Shown: positions 50,866 to 59,531 of the stretch, one piece after another | Position numbering within the stretch: position 1 is the first letter of the stretch | Layout of the letters: each line of letters opens with the position of its first letter | Origin: Paenibacillus_AR mesotrionivorans | GTDB taxonomy: Bacteria > Bacillota > Bacilli > Paenibacillales > NBRC-103111 | Length of the DNA stretch: 64,000 bases | Assembly: GCF_046098205.1 (NCBI RefSeq) | Contig: NZ_JBJURJ010000005.1 | Span: 310,001-374,000 of the forward strand | Reading direction: 5' to 3' | Notes under the pieces: generated by a model | Told to the model about the DNA's origin: nothing | What the model saw: the letters and a program-made list of their open reading frames with translations, nothing else | The model's database searches: none | Program-made: the position numbers and the translations under genes

Positions 50866-51258
50866 TTATTCTTCTTCCGCTTCCAGCGTCCCATGGTTAT
50901 GGGCAATATGGATAAGCGTCTGGGCAAGGATTTGCTCCACATGGCTATCGTCCAAGGAATAGAACGCCGTTTTCCCCGCTTTGCGCCTTTTGACAATCCG
51001 CATATCCCGGAGATAACGCAGCTGGTGGGAGATTGCAGATTGGTTCATGTCGGTTAAGGCGGACAGATCCGTCACGTTTAATTCCTTCTGCAGCAAGAGA
51101 CTAATCAGCTTCAGCCGGGTCACATCACCAAAGGCCTTAAACCAATCTGCCGCTTCAACCGCTATATGTTCATCAATCATATTTTTGCGAATCTCATTTA
51201 ACTCATGCTCCGAGCAAGTTCCCGCTTGGTCCTGCTTAAGCTCATTTTTTGGATCCAA
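50866..51258 (-). CDS. ArsR/SmtB-family metal-sensing repressor, CzrA/CadC type
   Basis: A 130-residue winged-helix repressor. The DNA-recognition helix is DLSALTDMNQSAISHQLRYL. Near the C-terminus DDSHVEQILAQTLIHIAHN has the Asp-x-His and His-x-x-His spacing of the zinc site in helix alpha-5 of CzrA/SmtB. An N-terminal Cys (GTCSEHE) is present as well. It probably releases the promoter of the neighbouring P1B ATPase on Zn or Cd. The start is TTG at 51258 with GGAG about 10 bases upstream. Confidence 0.88.
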   Translation of the reverse strand: MDPKNELKQDQAGTCSEHELNEIRKNMIDEHIAVEAADWFKAFGDVTRLKLISLLLQKELNVTDLSALTDMNQSAISHQLRYLRDMRIVKRRKAGKTAFYSLDDSHVEQILAQTLIHIAHNHGTLEAEEE

Positions 51259-51371
51259 CCCTCACCATCTCCATCCCCTGTGTACCATTCCCGTGTAAAA
51301 ATTACTCTTAACGAGTGCATGTACCCAGTTTAATGCATTTGGCGCTTGAATACAAAAGCCTTCCTATAATG

Positions 51372-51500
51372 TGCTTCAGAATTCCTTTAGTATGTTCACG
51401 CCAAGAACCTCAGACACTTCGGTTCGTATAGGCTGTATTCCAAATGATGCACTAAAGCATATACCCTGGCCCGGACAGCAACCTTGCTGCCCGGGTTTTC
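51372..51500 (+). ncRNA. Candidate structured RNA ending in an intrinsic terminator
   Basis: In the 344-base gap between arsR and a decayed kinase gene, TATAAT at 51365-51370 (without a good -35) precedes about 130 bases that can fold: CTTTAGT (51385-51391) pairs with ACTAAAG (51451-51457), enclosing GCC/GGC and GAACC/GGTTC. A terminator then follows: CCCGG-CAGCAA with TTGCTG-CCCGGG and TTTT (51469-51499). I do not recognise a known RNA family, and no complete gene follows. Confidence 0.4.
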
Positions 51501-51602
51501 TTTATGCCAGGTCTCTTAAGATTTTCTTCATAGTTATCACAGGTTAAAGCCCAGCTCCGGTGTCAGGCTTACACGGATAAAGACTCCAATACAGGGGGTT
51601 CC

Positions 51603-52151
51603 TTAATCCGCATAAAGGAGCTCATTATTGATAAAGAGAAATTAATGATCACGCTTAAGGATAAACCCATTACCCTTACTCCCTTGGAGTTTGCCATTTT
51701 GGAGCAAAAGTCCAAAATGGAGCTTATTACGGGAGTCTCTCATGACTTAAAAACACCCTTAACCAGCATTATCGGGTACTTAGAGCTGTTACGAACGGAA
51801 TCCTATCAAGACCAGGAGGAATACAACCGGTTTCTTCAAAATTCCTACAACCGGGCGATGCACCTCAAGAAGCTCATTGACGATTTATTCGAATATACCC
51901 GGCTCACGACGCCGGATGTCCAATTAAGCTTAAAAAGCAGTAGACGTGTATGAGCTGCTGGAGCAAATGTTAGTTGAATTCGAACCGTTAGCTCAAGAGC
52001 ATCATGTTTCCATTATAAAAAAATCGGCTTCTCGCCCCTTGTGGCTACAATAGACAGCAACAAATTCGCCAGAGCCATAGATAATTTGCTGATGTATGCT
52101 CTCAAATATTCTGAAAAACCGTTTATATTTTTTCCATCGCTGTTCCTTTAG
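51603..52151 (+). pseudogene. Decayed OmpR regulator/VanS-like kinase chimera
   Basis: The frame reads the end of an OmpR-type DNA-binding domain (IRIKELIIDKEKLMITLKDK, then PITLTPLEFAILE) and jumps directly into a kinase phosphoacceptor region (KMELITGVSHDLKTPLTSII). A large internal deletion therefore fused a regulator to its kinase. The fragment stops at 51953. After a frame change VDVYELLEQMLVEFEPLAQE is followed by another stop, and a third piece reads VATIDSNKFARAIDNLLMYA. There is no complete ATP-binding domain. Confidence 0.8.
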
Positions 52152-52178
52152 AAAGGACGAAATCATGTAATAAATCAC

Positions 52179-54836
52179 TTAATTTTCCCGCACCAGAGCT
52201 TCAATGATCTTGACCTTATTCAGCCTGCGCATGGGTTGAACCGTTGCGGCAAATGTCGTGATCATGGCTCCTGCACAGGCAATGCCGATGCTGCTCCAGG
52301 GAACCGTCCAGACGATTTCCACAGCATCCATAAACAGACGGTGTATGCCATAGCTTACAGCCGTACCGCTTGCAGCACCGTAAACTCCAGCAATTACCCC
52401 ATAAAAAACACTTTCTAAAAGGATCATCCTGTTCATTTGCCGTTGTGTCATACCGATCGCCTTCAGAACAGCGAATTCCTTGGAACGCAGGATCAGATTG
52501 GTGCTCACGGTGTTGACAATGTTCAAGAACGAGATAAGAGCAATGACTCCCATAAAACCGTACAGAAAGATACTGGCGATCATGGCATCATTCTTCGCTT
52601 GCTCCAGCTCTGCCACCCGATCCGTATAGTTGTAGCCGCCATCGTACTTGGTTAACGCGTGAAGGTAGTCCGTTATCGGTTTATGGGGGCGGTCAGAATA
52701 GGCAAGAATGAATATTCTGGCGAAGTTATCGTTGCCAACGATTTTCTCATAAACGGCGGGCGTCGTAATGAAACCAAGAATAGCACTCTCACTGGGGCTG
52801 GAGGATAATAAATCCTGTTCAGCAATACCGGCCACCGTAACGGTTTGATATCCTTGCTTGTTGGATTCCATACTGCGAATTTTGATCTTATCCCCAACCT
52901 TGAAGGTGGTCTGGTCGATAATTAACCGTTTCCCTTGATCTGTGATCGTGCTTACTTTTTGAACAACAATGACACCATTCTCCCGTTCCATACTTTCTTT
53001 GTTAAGTGTTCCGGAGGTAAGCTTCGACCGCCAAGCATCCAAGCTGTTATCCCCATAGGAGAAAAGAAAGTTGTTGCTTGTCCGGTATCCCCCTTCAGCC
53101 TCCACACCTTGATTTCGCCCTTTGAGCTCTGTGTATCTGGGATTAAGCTTCTCCTTCGGGATAACAGCCATCACTTGACTATTGTAAAATTTATAGGCAT
53201 GCTCTACAGCGTCCAGTTTGAGAATATCCTCATAAATGGAGTCCTCTATCCGTTTGGAGGGGCCCTCATACATAAGAGAATACGAATATTGGCTGCCCGA
53301 CAGCTGCGTGGTTTGCTTCAAGAAATCAATCAACCCATTGCAGACAATAAACAACACGATGCTGATCACCATGGAAAATGCCGTTATACGGAAGCGCTTC
53401 TTATTGCGCTTCAGATTCCGCATGGCAAATTGGCCTTCCATGCCAAAGAGCTTCTGGACAAGGATAGAATTTTTAGCCCGTGCAGCTTTGTCCGCCTTGG
53501 ACGTATCCTGTTTCTGAACCGCTTCAAGAGGAGATACCCGCGACGCCATTCTGGCTGGTCCGATGGCTGAAGCATACACACTGACCAGCCCCAATACTCC
53601 GGCCAAGATTAATACCGGGTAAGAAATAATCATTCTCATGCCATTTAGAAGACCCAGCTGCAGAAAACTGATATAGGAAAACAGAAGCTTCATAAACACA
53701 GTCCCTGTAAAAATCCCTATAGGGATACCGATGGAGCTTAATATTGACGCTTCTTTGATAACAATGCTGCGGATCTGGGCCGGAGTAGCACCTAAACAGC
53801 GCAGCATGCCGAATTGGGAAATCCGTTCCACCACAGAAATATGAAAGGTATTATAAATGACTGCTATGGTGCAAATCATGATAAAGGCGGCCACAGCAGT
53901 GTAGGCCAGGATAAGACTCTTATTTACACCCTCGTATGTGCTTTTCCCATACAGCTTCAGGAGTTCGTTATTGTACTCCACTCTGAAGGTCTCCACACCG
54001 GATTCCCGGTATAACTCTCTGGCGGAATCCTCTGTCACCTTACCGACGCTCAAGGAAGACAGGATGGATTCTGTCTTTTCTTTTATGTGATCCATTGTTT
54101 TCATTTTGGTGTAGACAAAGTATTTCTTCGCCCCATCAAACGTCTGGTTATCGTTAAATGTGATGGCCGGGAGTATGAATGTGGATGACCAGCTGCCGCG
54201 GCCGATCTCCTCCATATATCCGACCACCGTATAGTCATGCTCGGTTTGGGCTTCGAAGCTCTCGTCCAGATCCCAACCAAAATCGCCCAATCCATTAATA
54301 ATCCTCTCTTCGCCAGTGGAAGCTACCTTGCGTATACCCAGGTTCAGCTTTATCCGTTCGCCGAGTTGAGGAGGTACCGAAAAATGACTCAAGCTTCTTG
54401 AAGAAAGAATAATTTCGTCCGGTTTCTCCGGCAGTCTGCCAGATTCCAGCCGTACCTGAAGCATGTCCATGGCTTCCGAATCGTACCCCTTAATGTTCAG
54501 GTAGCGGTAAGGGGCAGCATTGGGGTTTTCCCGTTTTTCCTTTTCACTTGTTTCATTAATGACAGCATATCCTTCCCTGCTAATGACTCCTGCTCCTTCA
54601 ACCGATGCATGGAAGGCAATCTTGGAAACCGCTTCTCCTGGAATGCCGTTAAAGGAAACATGGTAATCGCCATAATCCTGGATGGTATGCCTGATTAATT
54701 GGTCTCTATAGCTCACTCCAATGGTTCCGATGGCCGTAAATAACGTCACCGACAACACGATACCCAATATGGTCAACAACGATCTTTTTTTCTGACCCTT
54801 TATATATTTCAGGGTTAGGCCCGTGTAGCTGGTCAC
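52179..54836 (-). CDS. ABC transporter permease with two FtsX-like domains
   Basis: An 885-residue permease. An N-terminal helix (about 18-40) is followed by a large extracellular domain, three helices (about 305-435), a second half beginning with a helix near 490, another extracellular domain, and three C-terminal helices. This is the double MacB/FtsX layout of Bacillota antimicrobial-peptide or lipoprotein-type exporters. The start overlaps the end of the ATPase gene by four bases. Regulator, kinase and ATPase genes upstream point to a peptide-antibiotic or envelope-stress response system; its length exceeds that of BceB (about 650). Confidence 0.85.
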   Translation of the reverse strand: MTSYTGLTLKYIKGQKKRSLLTILGIVLSVTLFTAIGTIGVSYRDQLIRHTIQDYGDYHVSFNGIPGEAVSKIAFHASVEGAGVISREGYAVINETSEKEKRENPNAAPYRYLNIKGYDSEAMDMLQVRLESGRLPEKPDEIILSSRSLSHFSVPPQLGERIKLNLGIRKVASTGEERIINGLGDFGWDLDESFEAQTEHDYTVVGYMEEIGRGSWSSTFILPAITFNDNQTFDGAKKYFVYTKMKTMDHIKEKTESILSSLSVGKVTEDSARELYRESGVETFRVEYNNELLKLYGKSTYEGVNKSLILAYTAVAAFIMICTIAVIYNTFHISVVERISQFGMLRCLGATPAQIRSIVIKEASILSSIGIPIGIFTGTVFMKLLFSYISFLQLGLLNGMRMIISYPVLILAGVLGLVSVYASAIGPARMASRVSPLEAVQKQDTSKADKAARAKNSILVQKLFGMEGQFAMRNLKRNKKRFRITAFSMVISIVLFIVCNGLIDFLKQTTQLSGSQYSYSLMYEGPSKRIEDSIYEDILKLDAVEHAYKFYNSQVMAVIPKEKLNPRYTELKGRNQGVEAEGGYRTSNNFLFSYGDNSLDAWRSKLTSGTLNKESMERENGVIVVQKVSTITDQGKRLIIDQTTFKVGDKIKIRSMESNKQGYQTVTVAGIAEQDLLSSSPSESAILGFITTPAVYEKIVGNDNFARIFILAYSDRPHKPITDYLHALTKYDGGYNYTDRVAELEQAKNDAMIASIFLYGFMGVIALISFLNIVNTVSTNLILRSKEFAVLKAIGMTQRQMNRMILLESVFYGVIAGVYGAASGTAVSYGIHRLFMDAVEIVWTVPWSSIGIACAGAMITTFAATVQPMRRLNKVKIIEALVREN

Positions 54837-55516
54837 TGTCCACTCACCTCATTTTGCACGATTGACCCGTCTTTAATCCTCACCACACGGTCTGCGCGCT
54901 CCGCAATATTCAAATCATGGGTGATCATGATCAAGGTTTGATTATATTTCTTCACCGAAAAGGTAAGCAGGTCGACGATTTCATTGCTGTGTTTGCTGTC
55001 GAGATTGCCTGTCGGCTCATCCGCCAAGATAATGGAGGGTTTGTTCATTAATGCCCGCCCGATCGCCGTTCTTTGCTGCTGTCCCCCGGATAGCTCGGAA
55101 GGCAGATGATGTCTTCGCTCTTGCAGTCCCAATACATCCAGCAGCTCTTCCACATAGGCTTCATCTGTCTTTTTGTTTTCCAGCAGCATGGGCAGCTTGA
55201 TATTTTCCTCCGTGGTCAGAACCGGGATCAGATTATACGCTTGAAACACAAACCCGATCTTGCGTCTTCTGAATATGGCAAGCTCGTTTTCACTTTTGGT
55301 GTAGAGGTCCGAGCCGTCGATGATGACTTGTCCGCTTGTCGGTCTGTCTACTCCCCCAAGTAAATGAAGCAAGGAGCTCTTTCCAGAGCCGCTTGCGCCT
55401 ACAATGGCAACAAACTCTCCTTTTTTCACAGATATATTTACATTTTTCAAAGCCTCTACCTTGGCTTCTGCATGTCCATAGCTTTTACTCAAATCAATCG
55501 TTTTTAGGATTTCCAT
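54833..55516 (-). CDS. ABC transporter ATP-binding protein
   Basis: About 227 residues with Walker A GASGSGKSS, the signature LSGGQQQR, Walker B IILADEPTGNLDS and the switch His in MITHDLN. It resembles LolD/MacB-type ATPases that work with FtsX permeases. ATG at 55516 has GGAGG at good spacing; an in-frame ATG at 55558 lies before that site. It couples to the permease gene by a four-base overlap. Confidence 0.92.
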   Translation of the reverse strand: MEILKTIDLSKSYGHAEAKVEALKNVNISVKKGEFVAIVGASGSGKSSLLHLLGGVDRPTSGQVIIDGSDLYTKSENELAIFRRRKIGFVFQAYNLIPVLTTEENIKLPMLLENKKTDEAYVEELLDVLGLQERRHHLPSELSGGQQQRTAIGRALMNKPSIILADEPTGNLDSKHSNEIVDLLTFSVKKYNQTLIMITHDLNIAERADRVVRIKDGSIVQNEVSGQ

Positions 55517-55590
55517 TAATTTTACCTCCAACGCTGTTATTCCCTGCTTGTTAGTCATTATAAGCGCCGGGTCTTACGTTAAAGTGAAGA

Positions 55591-55616
55591 GGAAGCTTAC
55601 ATATTCGTAAGCTTCC
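55591..55616 (-). terminator. Hairpin between kinase and ABC genes
   Basis: GGAAGCTTAC (55591-55600) and GTAAGCTTCC (55607-55616) form a perfect 10-bp stem with a 6-base loop right after the kinase stop. Only a broken T-run follows on the minus strand, so it may be a weak terminator that lowers ABC expression or an RNA-stability hairpin. Confidence 0.5.
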
Positions 55617-55619
55617 CCT

Positions 55620-56864
55620 TCATCTGGTGCTTTTAAGAAACAGGACCCGGAATTCCGTTCCCTCCCCGTGTTTACTGAAGACGGTAATTTGCCCACCCTG
55701 ACCTTCAATCAAGACCTTCGACAGGGATAATCCGATACCTATGCCTTGGGACTTCGAATTGCTTTTGCCTCTATAAAACCGTTTGAAAATATGGGGCACA
55801 TCCTCCGGGTGAATGCCTTCCCCATAATCTTGAATCACTACCGTGGAGAACAAGGAATGCTCCTCCAGACGGACGTGAATCACTCCCCCCTCAGGCGTAT
55901 GCTCCATTGCATTTTTCATCAGGTTAATGAAGGCTTCCTTCATCCACTCGTCATCTCCCTGGATAAGCAGATCCTCGCCGCCATGGATTTGAAGGGTCTG
56001 CTTATTTTGCTCCGACAACAGCTGCAGGGAAAAGGCGGCATCCTCGATCAAATCCCGGATTCTAATCTCATTCTTACGGAAAACAATGGAGCCCGCTTCA
56101 ATTCGCGCCAGCTTCAGCAAACTGACAATCAACCATTCCATGCGGTCCAGCTGCTGCCGGCTGCGTTCCAAGAAGGAAGCCTTCATGTCTTCCTTCATCT
56201 TCGGATCCTTCAGCAGATTCTCGTTATAAATGATCAGAGAGGACAGGGGGGTTTTGAGCTGGTGGGATATGTCAGAGAGTAAATTCTGAAGAAACTCCTT
56301 CTCCTGCTGCAGCAGCTGCAGCGTGTTGTTTAACCGTCCGGCCATGGCATTAAAGCTTCGTCCTAAAGCTCCAAACGCACCTTCCTCGTCCTCGGGCAAC
56401 GGCTCGTCAAACTGCCGTTCTACAACCTGCTCCGCGGCATGGGAGATCCTGTTGATTCTGCCGAACACCTTTCGGTATTCCCACAGCAATAGCAGCATTA
56501 CAGGAATAACAAACATCATGACCAGCACAGTCGCCTTCATGGGTAAGGCCAAACCGGAGAGCGCTGGCTGGTCCTCAATGGATATGTCCGAACCGTATCC
56601 GTAAGTGGCCAGAATTCGTTTGCCTTCCTCTACTTCTGCCGGTTGCACGCCTTGGGTGATGTAGGACACAAGCTCTTGTTCAAGCTGAGGATCCTTCTTC
56701 AGCATATGGCCCATTATGGCGGCGTTCTGCTCCACAATAACCTGATTGACCCGGCCGACCTGATGGTTCATAAAGAAAAACATGAGCATGCCTAAGACCA
56801 GCTGCAAGGCAATGAATTTGACGGCAACAGATTTCCATTCCGGGTTGCGAATCACGTCAAGCAT
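55620..56864 (-). CDS. Sensor histidine kinase
   Basis: A 414-residue kinase with TM1 at about 15-33, an extracellular loop of about 80 residues, TM2 near 108-128, a HAMP domain, the phosphoacceptor motif SDISHQLKTPLSS and an ATPase domain with NLMKNAMEHTPEGG, DYGEGI and GIGIGLSLSK. The larger extracellular domain separates it from short BceS-type intramembrane-sensing kinases. It overlaps no gene, starts just before the end of the regulator gene, and forms one transcriptional unit with it. Confidence 0.9.
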   Translation of the reverse strand: MLDVIRNPEWKSVAVKFIALQLVLGMLMFFFMNHQVGRVNQVIVEQNAAIMGHMLKKDPQLEQELVSYITQGVQPAEVEEGKRILATYGYGSDISIEDQPALSGLALPMKATVLVMMFVIPVMLLLLWEYRKVFGRINRISHAAEQVVERQFDEPLPEDEEGAFGALGRSFNAMAGRLNNTLQLLQQEKEFLQNLLSDISHQLKTPLSSLIIYNENLLKDPKMKEDMKASFLERSRQQLDRMEWLIVSLLKLARIEAGSIVFRKNEIRIRDLIEDAAFSLQLLSEQNKQTLQIHGGEDLLIQGDDEWMKEAFINLMKNAMEHTPEGGVIHVRLEEHSLFSTVVIQDYGEGIHPEDVPHIFKRFYRGKSNSKSQGIGIGLSLSKVLIEGQGGQITVFSKHGEGTEFRVLFLKSTR

Positions 56865-56867
56865 GGC

Positions 56868-57563
56868 TCATCTTCCCGACACGTCCATGTTCCATTTGTA
56901 TCCAACTCCTCGAATCGTGACAATATATTGCGGCGCGGCAGGTACATCCTCCACCTTTTCTCTTAACCTTCGGATATGAACGGAGAGTGTATTGTCATCA
57001 ATGAATTCCCCTGACATGTCCCATAAGTGACTAAGGATGGTACCACGGCTGCAGATTTGCTTGGGATGCGTAACCAACAAAAGCAGCAGCCTGTACTCCA
57101 GCCCAGTAAGGATAATTTCCTGCTTGTTTTTATACACCGATCCTTCAAGAACCCGGATTTCAATATCCTGTGAGTGCCACACGTTAACGTCCTGCTGCTG
57201 CTTTATGTTCCGCCTCAAGACAGCCTTCATTCTCGAAACAAGCTCCTTGGTCCGGATGGGCTTGGTCATATAATCGTCCGCTCCCAGATCTAGCCCGGCC
57301 ACCACATTCGCCTCCTCATCCAAGGCGGTCAGAAAAATAACGGGAATCTGCGAGGATGCCCGGATTTCCCTGCATAATTCATAGCCGGAGCCGTCAGGCA
57401 GATTGATGTCCAATAAAACAAGCTCCACTCCGCCAGCCGCTAATCTTAGTCTTGCTTCCTCCAAGGTACCGGCAACCATGACCATATACCCTTCACTGGA
57501 TAGGGTATACTCTATGCCAAATGCCAAATTCGCATCATCTTCAACCAGCAGAATCTGTGTCAT
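56868..57563 (-). CDS. OmpR-family response regulator
   Basis: About 231 residues. The receiver has VEDD, the phosphorylatable Asp in LVLLDINLPDGSG (about 50) and Lys in YMTKPI. The winged helix includes LSHLWDMSGEFIDDNTLSVHIRRLREK, a form common in BceR-type regulators. ATG at 57563 is preferred (AGGA upstream). First gene of the regulator-kinase-ATPase-permease series, so it likely controls the transporter. Confidence 0.9.
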   Translation of the reverse strand: MTQILLVEDDANLAFGIEYTLSSEGYMVMVAGTLEEARLRLAAGGVELVLLDINLPDGSGYELCREIRASSQIPVIFLTALDEEANVVAGLDLGADDYMTKPIRTKELVSRMKAVLRRNIKQQQDVNVWHSQDIEIRVLEGSVYKNKQEIILTGLEYRLLLLLVTHPKQICSRGTILSHLWDMSGEFIDDNTLSVHIRRLREKVEDVPAAPQYIVTIRGVGYKWNMDVSGR

Positions 57564-57710
57564 TGTTTTCCTCATCTCATATTACATTTCTAAAAGCAGA
57601 ATAAGCATACGATATGGTTATCTTACCAAACGGATATGGCGTAAACAAACCGTGATACCTCAAAAGAAGGAGCATATTGACTCCCATCACAAGGTTCCGG
57701 TTTAGCAGCC

Positions 57711-57903
57711 GCCCATTTTTTGCCCACCCCGCACCAACATATGCAGCCCTTCATATGATGGATTTGACTGTATCCCTATACCTTGTATCCGACAACTACC
57801 CAGGCAAGGAGGGGTGACTACATTGAAGGGCATCGATCACAAAAGCAAGTTCATCCTTACCCACCGCGAGCGCGAAGTATTCGAACTGTTGGTTCAGGAC
57901 AAA
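57711..57903 (+). repeat. Left copy of the 193-bp gerE 5' duplication
   Basis: This segment matches 63565-63757 at 188 of 193 positions (5 mismatches, mostly in the upstream part). It contains the sigma-K-like promoter, ribosome binding site and first 27 codons of gerE. The offset is exactly 5854 bp throughout with no gaps. Confidence 0.92.
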
Positions 57904-57918
57904 GCGTTCACGTACTGA
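57823..57918 (+). pseudogene. Truncated gerE copy
   Basis: The frame begins at TTG with GGAGGGG upstream and reads KGIDHKSKFILTHREREVFE as in intact gerE, but after codon 27 it runs into unrelated sequence (AFTY) and stops at 57918. It would make a 31-residue peptide lacking the recognition helix, so it is non-functional as a regulator. It marks the left edge of the inserted segment. Confidence 0.88.
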
Positions 57919-58493
57919 TAATACAAAAAAAATTACTTTTTATAACTTTACATAGGACAAGCTTTTACATAAGTTTTCTAACTGAGATTTTTCTTCAACT
58001 AAAAAGGAACACCGACACAAATAATCGGCGTCCCTAAAAGTGCGGTGGAAGTACAGTTGTGGGGGAACATCGATTACCGCGGTAAGATAAAAATCTATAA
58101 ATGCTAGACTCCTCGAGCTCATAAACTGTAAAAATCCGTACTTTCTGGAGCCGAAGGGCATCGGTACCCAGAAAGTACGGAATATATAAATGTTATGCTT
58201 AAATACACTATTCAGCTTTTAGGTGGCGTTTATTAAAAATCCACAAACTCGAAAATTATATAATAACATTTAAGGCTTCCCACTGATTGGGCTTTACGGC
58301 AATAACCGGCCGGATGGCTCAACAACGGAATTCTCCTGTCAACAAGCCACAGTGGAGATCGGCGGCGGCCTATCTAGATTGTTTATGGACAACCGTTTTC
58401 CGGATAGCGTAATCAGCCAAATGCTACGAAGCGTGAATGCGGTGTTATGCCAAGGCACTTTTCGAGCGTATTTCTAAAATTCATATCCTCTCC
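57919..58493. other. Mostly non-coding left flank of the island
   Basis: Contains a 13-bp perfect inverted repeat, CCGTACTTTCTGG (58136-58148) with its complement (58168-58180), around a 19-base loop that can form an inner CCGA/TCGG stem. Further on, a plus-strand stretch (about 58285-58477) stays open for some 60 codons and reads LYGNNRPDGSTTEFSCQQAT and later GGGLSRLFMDNRFPDS without a start or ribosome binding site. It looks like a gene remnant I do not recognise. Confidence 0.5.
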
Positions 58494-59492
58494 TTAAAAG
58501 GTTATAATCACTTTTCCTTCGGAGTGGCCCGCAGAAACTTTATTTAAAGCCATATTAATGTCATCAAAATTGTAAACGGAATCTATAGCGGGCTTAATAT
58601 CTTCATCCTCAATAAGTTTCGTCAGTTTTTGTAATTGCCAGCCGTTTGCGGAAACGAATAAGAAGCGATATTCTTTATTCTGTTTAACTGCTAATCGATC
58701 TAAACGGGCACCTACTAAACCAAACAATAGCTTTTTCCATATCGGAAAATTATTTTCAACAGCAAAGCGGTAATTGGGCAATGCCTTTAATGATACCAAT
58801 TTTCCTTGGGGTTTGAGAATAGCAAGTTCCGTTTTAATTTCTTTTGCCCCTAATGTATCGATAACATAATCAATATTAGATAGCAAATCAACATAATTTT
58901 CCTCTCTATAGTTAATGAATTGATCAGCGCCGATGGACAGTGTACGTGATCTGCCTCTTTCACTGCCGCTCGTAATCACATATAACCCCATCGATTTGGC
59001 AATCGGGAGTGCCATCATACCAAAGCCACCGGTTCCCCCTGGAATAAATAGCTTTTTATTAGGCTGAACATGAAGTACATCATGCAAGGCTTGATATGCA
59101 GTCAAAGCCGTGAGTGGTACCGCGGCGGCCTCAATAAAAGAAAGATTCTTGGGCATAACGGAAATTGCATCCTCATGAACTGCCGCATACTCAGCAAAAG
59201 CTCCGATTTTATTTATGGGTAGTCTCGTATAAACGTGATCTCCAACCTCGAATTCCACAACATCTTTTCCAACAGCCTCAATAACGCCGGATAGTTCGTT
59301 TCCTAAAGTTAAAGGGAAGTCATAATCGGCAATCATGCGAATACTACCATTCATAATAAGGATGTCTAAGGGATTTACACCTGTAGCTTTTACTTTGATA
59401 AGCACCTCATGGTTATTGATTTCCGGTATTTCTATGTTTTTTATTTCTACTTGGATTTGTTTTGTATATTTTTCCATTTGTACAGCTTTCAA
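58494..59492 (-). CDS. NADP-dependent quinone oxidoreductase-like alcohol dehydrogenase
   Basis: A 332-residue medium-chain dehydrogenase/reductase. NPLDILIMNG and GNELSGVIEAVGKDV belong to the catalytic domain, and the Rossmann motif is FIPGGTGGFGMMALPIAKSMG. No zinc ligands are apparent, so it belongs to the zinc-free quinone-reductase branch. TTG at 59492 has GGAG upstream. Codon use is AT-rich compared with the genes to the left. It is probably cotranscribed with the old-yellow-enzyme gene upstream. Confidence 0.87.
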   Translation of the reverse strand: MKAVQMEKYTKQIQVEIKNIEIPEINNHEVLIKVKATGVNPLDILIMNGSIRMIADYDFPLTLGNELSGVIEAVGKDVVEFEVGDHVYTRLPINKIGAFAEYAAVHEDAISVMPKNLSFIEAAAVPLTALTAYQALHDVLHVQPNKKLFIPGGTGGFGMMALPIAKSMGLYVITSGSERGRSRTLSIGADQFINYREENYVDLLSNIDYVIDTLGAKEIKTELAILKPQGKLVSLKALPNYRFAVENNFPIWKKLLFGLVGARLDRLAVKQNKEYRFLFVSANGWQLQKLTKLIEDEDIKPAIDSVYNFDDINMALNKVSAGHSEGKVIITF

Positions 59493-59531
59493 TTCTCATT
59501 CTCCTTTTGTTATTCTTTACTGTTGGTGAGA

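Noticed and set aside
51372..51500. A T-box leader or known riboswitch
   Set aside because: The conserved T-box sequence (AGGGTGGNACCGCG-like) and other familiar aptamer cores are absent; a gene to control is also missing.
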